Assembly (NCBI GenBank): GCA_000435335.1 | Contig: FR891305.1 | Location: 1-57,125 of the forward strand | Direction: 5' to 3' | DNA length: 57,125 nucleotides | Source: Clostridium sp. CAG:964 | GTDB taxonomy: Bacteria; Bacillota; Clostridia; Oscillospirales; Acutalibacteraceae | Shown here: in pieces, positions 53,555 to 57,125 of the stretch | Position numbering within the stretch: the first letter of the stretch is position 1 | Layout: each line of letters begins with the position of its first letter | The notes under the pieces: generated by a model | Told to the model about the DNA's origin: nothing | The model's database searches: none | Seen by the model: only the letters and a program-made list of their open reading frames with translations | Position numbers and translations under genes: made by a program

Positions 53555-54397
53555 TTAAGGCTGTTCAAACAGCTGTGGGTTCATTCTGCTGTAGTGGAAT
53601 ATGTACTGCTGTGCAATGCCGGCGTTTGTACCAAAATCCTCCGGAGTTAGATTCGGGAAAAGTACCTCCATTGCCCGTTTCATCCATACATCCATAGGAA
53701 AGCACTCCTTTTTGCCCATACCATACAGCATTGTACAGTCGGCAACCTTTGGACCAACCCCTTTAATTTTCATAAGTTCTTTTCTTGCCTGCTCAACAGG
53801 CATTTTTTTAATTTCGTGTAAATTGATTTCATTTGTTGCTGCCTTAGCTGCGGCATCAACTATATATTTAGCCCTAAAGCCGCTGCGTAAGGGTGCAAGG
53901 TCGTCTACAGTACAGCGGCTTAACCTTTCGGCAGTAGGAAAGGCATACAAATTGTCATCTATAGGCTCACCGTATTGACGGCACAGTCTGTCAATAATAC
54001 CTTTAATTCTGGGGATGTTGTTATTTTGGGATATAATAAACGAGCACAGTGCCTCCCACGGCTCTTGGTTTAAAATGCGAATTCCGGGTGCGTACTGTTG
54101 TGCCTCTTTTAAAACAGGATGAAGGCTTGCAAGACTGTCCTTTATTTCATCATAGTCTGTGCCTAAGTCAAAGTAGCTGTACCATACATTTTCAAAGTCA
54201 TTTTTATTACAGCCTTGCAGTGTTACGGTGGTATCCTTCTGAGATATAGTCAGTGCTTTTCCAAAGGCAATCCCGCTGTAGGTGCCGCAGTCTGTTTTGC
54301 TCCACCTAAAGCACTGTCCGCATTCAAAGGTTTGCTCTAGGTTAAAGGACGAAGCCTCAGTTATAACCACACTGTCGTTTTTATATATCATATTCAT
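53555..54397 (-). CDS. 8-oxoguanine DNA glycosylase-type enzyme (Ogg, HhH-GPD)
   Basis: 280 residues. It has an N-terminal OGG domain with TFECGQCFRW (about residues 23-32) and a helix-hairpin-helix GPD domain with IISQNNNIPRIKGI and KGVGPKVADC. The catalytic lysine is Lys217 and the Asp is Asp236 (FPMDVW). It removes oxidised or alkylated bases from DNA and cuts the backbone as a lyase. The whole fits Ogg1-type enzymes seen in Clostridia rather than bacterial MutM; 3-methyladenine activity is an alternative. AAGGAAG lies about 10 bases before the ATG. Confidence 0.9.
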   Translation of the reverse strand: MNMIYKNDSVVITEASSFNLEQTFECGQCFRWSKTDCGTYSGIAFGKALTISQKDTTVTLQGCNKNDFENVWYSYFDLGTDYDEIKDSLASLHPVLKEAQQYAPGIRILNQEPWEALCSFIISQNNNIPRIKGIIDRLCRQYGEPIDDNLYAFPTAERLSRCTVDDLAPLRSGFRAKYIVDAAAKAATNEINLHEIKKMPVEQARKELMKIKGVGPKVADCTMLYGMGKKECFPMDVWMKRAMEVLFPNLTPEDFGTNAGIAQQYIFHYSRMNPQLFEQP

Positions 54398-54464
54398 TAT
54401 AAAAACTTCCTTAAATTTAACAACTATTTTCTACTAAAACAGTATATCATATTTACTTATTTTG

Positions 54465-54473
54465 TGCTACAAT
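54465..54473 (+). promoter_or_regulatory. Extended -10 promoter of the DUF6062-like gene
   Basis: TGC-TACAAT lies 38 bases before the ATG. There is only a poor -35 about 17 bases upstream. Confidence 0.4.
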
Positions 54474-54510
54474 AAAAATGGAGTTGAAGCGTAATATTCG
54501 GAGGTAAATT

Positions 54511-55233
54511 ATGAAAGAAAATATATGTACCATACCTATAAATGATGTTTTTGCACCAAAATGCGGCTGTCCTATGTGCCGTATGGAAGCAATGCTTGAA
54601 AAAAATTATGTTGAATATATTACAGGTGCCGCTATGATGGAGCCTGACATTCGCACAGACACAAACAATATGGGCTTTTGCTATACTCATTTTAATATGA
54701 TGGTGCACCACGGCAAACGCCTTCCAAACGCTTTAATTCTTGATACACATTTGGACAAGCTTATGACAGAGCTTATTCCAAAGGAGGTAAAGGGCAAGCC
54801 CGACAAGAAAAAGCTTGCCAAACTGGAGGAAATTCAGCACAGCTGTTATGTCTGTAACAAAATGGACTGGGGTATGAAGCACCTTATGGAGACAATCTTT
54901 AAAACATGGGAAAAGGAAGAGGAGTTCAGGCAGCTGTATGCCCAACAGCCTTACATATGTATGAAACATTATACCATGCTTATGAAGGCTGCAATGAATA
55001 AGGGTGTAAGCTCAAAAAATTTGCCTGAGTTTTACAGGGTTACAAGCAGTCTTACAGGCGGTTATCTTGAAAGCCTGCGTAAGGATATTGCACATTTCTG
55101 CACAATGTTTGACTACCGTGCTCAAGGTCAAGACTGGGGAACCTCAAAGGACTCTATTGAGCGTTCTGTAGAATTTCTTACTTCTGAAAAGGTAAGTGAA
55201 AAATCTCCCTTTGAGGAGGACAACGATAAATAG
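54511..55233 (+). CDS. DUF6062-like cysteine-rich cytoplasmic protein
   Basis: 240 residues, no membrane segment or signal peptide. Ordered cysteines stand out: Cys18, Cys20 and Cys23 (KCGCPMC), then FCYTHF, CYVCNKMDW, and YICMKHY with an adjacent His. The repeated C-x-x-H/C-x-x-C pattern suggests zinc or an iron-sulfur cluster. I recall this as DUF6062, a family of unknown function common in gut Clostridia. The ATG has GGAGG about 8 bases upstream. The PAP2 gene follows after 36 bases, so co-transcription is likely. Confidence 0.82.
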   Translation: MKENICTIPINDVFAPKCGCPMCRMEAMLEKNYVEYITGAAMMEPDIRTDTNNMGFCYTHFNMMVHHGKRLPNALILDTHLDKLMTELIPKEVKGKPDKKKLAKLEEIQHSCYVCNKMDWGMKHLMETIFKTWEKEEEFRQLYAQQPYICMKHYTMLMKAAMNKGVSSKNLPEFYRVTSSLTGGYLESLRKDIAHFCTMFDYRAQGQDWGTSKDSIERSVEFLTSEKVSEKSPFEEDNDK

Positions 55234-55269
55234 CCTATTTGCTTTTATGTATTTATTAGGAGCTTTAAT

Positions 55270-55818
55270 ATGTTTAAACGAATACAATATATAGATGACC
55301 TGGTTATTAATTGGATTGGTCGTCTGCATACACCAATACTTAACAAAATTATGGTAGTAATAAGTCAGCTGGGCACTAAGGGTGCTGTATGGCTGCTGTT
55401 GTGCATACCGTTTATGGTTAATCCCTCTACCAGAGTTATAGCCGTAAATTTTTTGGTTGCGTTAGGGCTTACCTCAGCCTGCGGAGAGGGAATTATAAAG
55501 CATTTGGTATGCCGTATGCGTCCTTGCCATAAGCTGGAGGACGACGAGCTTATCGTAAAAAGACCTGACTTTTACTCATTTCCCTCCGGTCATACTGCGT
55601 CGTCATTTTCAGTATTTGCCGTAGCTTTTTTTAGGTGCGACCAGCCGGTATGGATAGCCATCTTGGTTTTGGCTGTGTTAATCAGCTTTTCAAGAATTTA
55701 TTTAAGAGTACACTATCTTACAGATGTACTATGCGGCATAGTGCTTGGCATAGTATGCGGCTGTATATCTATAAGAATAATGGATCAGCTGATTGTGGGC
55801 ATTTTGTTTGGAAGCTGA
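55270..55818 (+). CDS. PAP2-superfamily membrane phosphatase
   Basis: 182 residues, about five to six membrane helices. The three-part phosphatase signature is complete: Lys77-x6-Arg84-Pro85 (KHLVCRMRP), PSGH (105-108), and Ser141-Arg142...His148...Asp152. The family dephosphorylates lipid phosphates such as undecaprenyl pyrophosphate or phosphatidylglycerol phosphate at the membrane. Which of these applies is unresolved. TAGGAG precedes the ATG. A hairpin (55837-55903) ends the unit. Confidence 0.92.
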   Translation: MFKRIQYIDDLVINWIGRLHTPILNKIMVVISQLGTKGAVWLLLCIPFMVNPSTRVIAVNFLVALGLTSACGEGIIKHLVCRMRPCHKLEDDELIVKRPDFYSFPSGHTASSFSVFAVAFFRCDQPVWIAILVLAVLISFSRIYLRVHYLTDVLCGIVLGIVCGCISIRIMDQLIVGILFGS

Positions 55819-55836
55819 TTAAATAATATACAGGCC

Positions 55837-55906
55837 AAAATTACGGTTGCTTTTGCTTGGGATATGCCATAAAGCTATACCATTGCAAAATTGCCGTAAT
55901 TTTTAT
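55837..55906 (+). terminator. Terminator after the PAP2 gene
   Basis: AAAATTACGG (55837-55846) pairs with CCGTAATTTT (55894-55903), extended by GC-TTTTGC/GCAAAA pairing with a bulge, followed by a T-rich tail. Confidence 0.75.
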
Positions 55907-55959
55907 TTACAGACAATTTAAAAAGGTCAATAAATTTTAAGGAAAACAGGGTATTAATT

Positions 55960-57125
55960 ATGAATAACAATGAATGTTCGGTATATAAAAAATGCAGTGG
56001 CTGTCAGCTTATGAATATGGAGTACAGCCGGCAGCTAAAGTGGAAGCAAATTAAGGTGGAACGCCTTATGAATGTTTTTGGCAAGGTAAACAGAATAGTG
56101 GGTATGGACAACCCTTACCACTACAGAAATAAGGTTCAAACCCTTTTCAGAACAACAAAGGGAGGTAAAATAATATCCGGCGTATATCAGTCGGCAACCA
56201 ACGGTATTGTGGGAGTTGAAAGCTGTCTGCTAAACAACAAAAGGGCAGACCGCATAGCAATAGCCGTAAAAACTATGCTTAAAAGGCTGAATATTTCTAC
56301 CTATAATCCTAAAACAGGCGAGGGCTTTCTAAAAAATACACTTATTCGCACAGCCTACAACACCGGTGAAAATATGCTTGTACTTGTTACAGCCTACGAA
56401 AAATTCCCACAGAAGCAGCAGTTTATAGAGGGAATATTAGGTCTTTACCCTAAAATAACCACAATAGTGCAGAATATTAACACAAGCCCCGACAAAATGA
56501 TGCTTGGCAGTAAGGTAATTGTGTTGTACGGCAGCGGAAAAATACAGGATGTTTTGTGTGGCTGTAGGTTTACCGTTTCACCAAAATCATTTTATCAGGT
56601 GAACCCACAGCAGACGGAATATCTGTACAACAAAGCAATAGAGCTTGCACAGCTGCAAGGCAACGAAACAGTTGTTGACGCCTACTGCGGCACAGGTACT
56701 ATCGGCATAATAGCCGCAAAATATGCAAAACAGGTTGTAGGTGTAGAAATAAACAAACAGGCAATAAAAGACGCAAAGGAAAATGCACTACTAAACAAAA
56801 GAAATAACATCACCTTCTACGCAAAGGACGCAGGCGAGTTTTTACAACAGCTTAGTCAAGACGAAACAGCACCACCGGATGTTTTGTTTGTAGATCCACC
56901 AAGAGCCGGTTGTAACCGAGAGTTTTTAAACTCGGTTAATGTCATTAAACCAAACAAAATTGTATACATAAGCTGTAACCCTACCACCCAACAGCGTGAT
57001 GTTAAGTTCCTCACCGACCGTGGCTACACCGTAAACCAAATTCAACCCGTAGATATGTTCCCACATACTAATCATGTGGAAACGGTTGTTCTTTTGTCCC
57101 AACTGAAACAAAAGCCGGATGATTA
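55960..57125 (+). CDS. RlmD/RumA-type 23S rRNA (uracil-5-)-methyltransferase (reaches the window edge)
   Basis: 388 residues visible; the frame is still open at the window end, where the last two bases (TA) could begin a stop codon, so the gene is complete or nearly so. It methylates C5 of a uridine in 23S rRNA or tRNA with S-adenosylmethionine. The [4Fe-4S] cysteines are Cys6, Cys12, Cys15 and Cys89, the SAM site is VDAYCGTGTIG, and the nucleophile is Cys339 in ISCNPTT. The N-terminal TRAM domain of the longer RlmD form is absent. AAGGAAAACAGGG lies before the ATG. RlmCD-type paralogues are possible. Confidence 0.9.
   Translation, partial: MNNNECSVYKKCSGCQLMNMEYSRQLKWKQIKVERLMNVFGKVNRIVGMDNPYHYRNKVQTLFRTTKGGKIISGVYQSATNGIVGVESCLLNNKRADRIAIAVKTMLKRLNISTYNPKTGEGFLKNTLIRTAYNTGENMLVLVTAYEKFPQKQQFIEGILGLYPKITTIVQNINTSPDKMMLGSKVIVLYGSGKIQDVLCGCRFTVSPKSFYQVNPQQTEYLYNKAIELAQLQGNETVVDAYCGTGTIGIIAAKYAKQVVGVEINKQAIKDAKENALLNKRNNITFYAKDAGEFLQQLSQDETAPPDVLFVDPPRAGCNREFLNSVNVIKPNKIVYISCNPTTQQRDVKFLTDRGYTVNQIQPVDMFPHTNHVETVVLLSQLKQKPDD

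Overview
The window looks like chromosomal DNA from a low-to-moderate GC, strictly anaerobic Bacillota of the class Clostridia, most likely a gut Oscillospirales/Ruminococcaceae-type organism. This rests on pyruvate:ferredoxin oxidoreductase as pyruvate-handling enzyme, Firmicutes-type AGGAGG ribosome binding sites, TTGAAA/TATAAT promoters, and several small families typical of Clostridia (DUF6062-like, DUF6512-like, C_GCAxxG_C_C). The organism call is inference. No rRNA, tRNA or CRISPR array was recognised.

Layout. 1-1800 is an accessory, decayed patch. It holds three 41-bp tandem repeats, a probable group II intron 5' fragment, an orphan AT-rich ORF and the frameshifted remains of a polymorphic-toxin Hint module. 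1810-5712 (minus strand) carries an AEC-family permease and a large YfhO-type membrane protein. 6070-12989 carries metA, proA, a CinA C-terminal-type amidase and the malQ-glgP glycogen/maltodextrin pair. 13313-14667 (minus) encodes a C_GCAxxG_C_C protein and a CorC-like CBS protein. 15105-18677 is nifJ (PFOR). 19020-20268 (minus) is a two-gene flavin-reductase/SDR unit.

20633-28000 is an arginine operon, argG-argH-argC-argB-GNAT-argD-argF. It is preceded by a good promoter with ArgR-type operator sequences and has an unassigned acetyltransferase where argJ might be expected. Then follow mnmA, a 60-aa membrane peptide (minus), trmL, and the glycolytic run pgk-tpiA-gpmI. After a non-coding region with three TTATCAACA motifs come two small hypothetical genes, then rlmB, a 1051-aa membrane protein and rpe. 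A MecA-like adaptor gene (minus) is convergent with rpe. Next are an amidohydrolase, a cytoplasmic GH13 glucosidase, an ABC-F ATPase, rpoB-rpoC, an Ogg-type DNA glycosylase (minus), a DUF6062-like protein, a PAP2 phosphatase and an RlmD-type rRNA methyltransferase that reaches the window edge.

Most of the window is core metabolism (arginine and proline/methionine precursors, glycolysis, glycogen breakdown, PFOR) and information processing (RNA polymerase, rRNA/tRNA modification). The most unusual item is the gene at 36473-39628. It keeps the eight-helix layout and nucleotide-domain-like segments of a P1B-type ATPase, but lacks the DKTGT phosphorylation motif, the TGES actuator motif and the TGDN motif, and it has a ~500-residue charged N-terminal extension. 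It looks like a P-type ATPase pseudoenzyme in a putative operon with rlmB and rpe. Second is the GNAT gene inside the arg operon, a candidate non-canonical N-acetylglutamate synthase.
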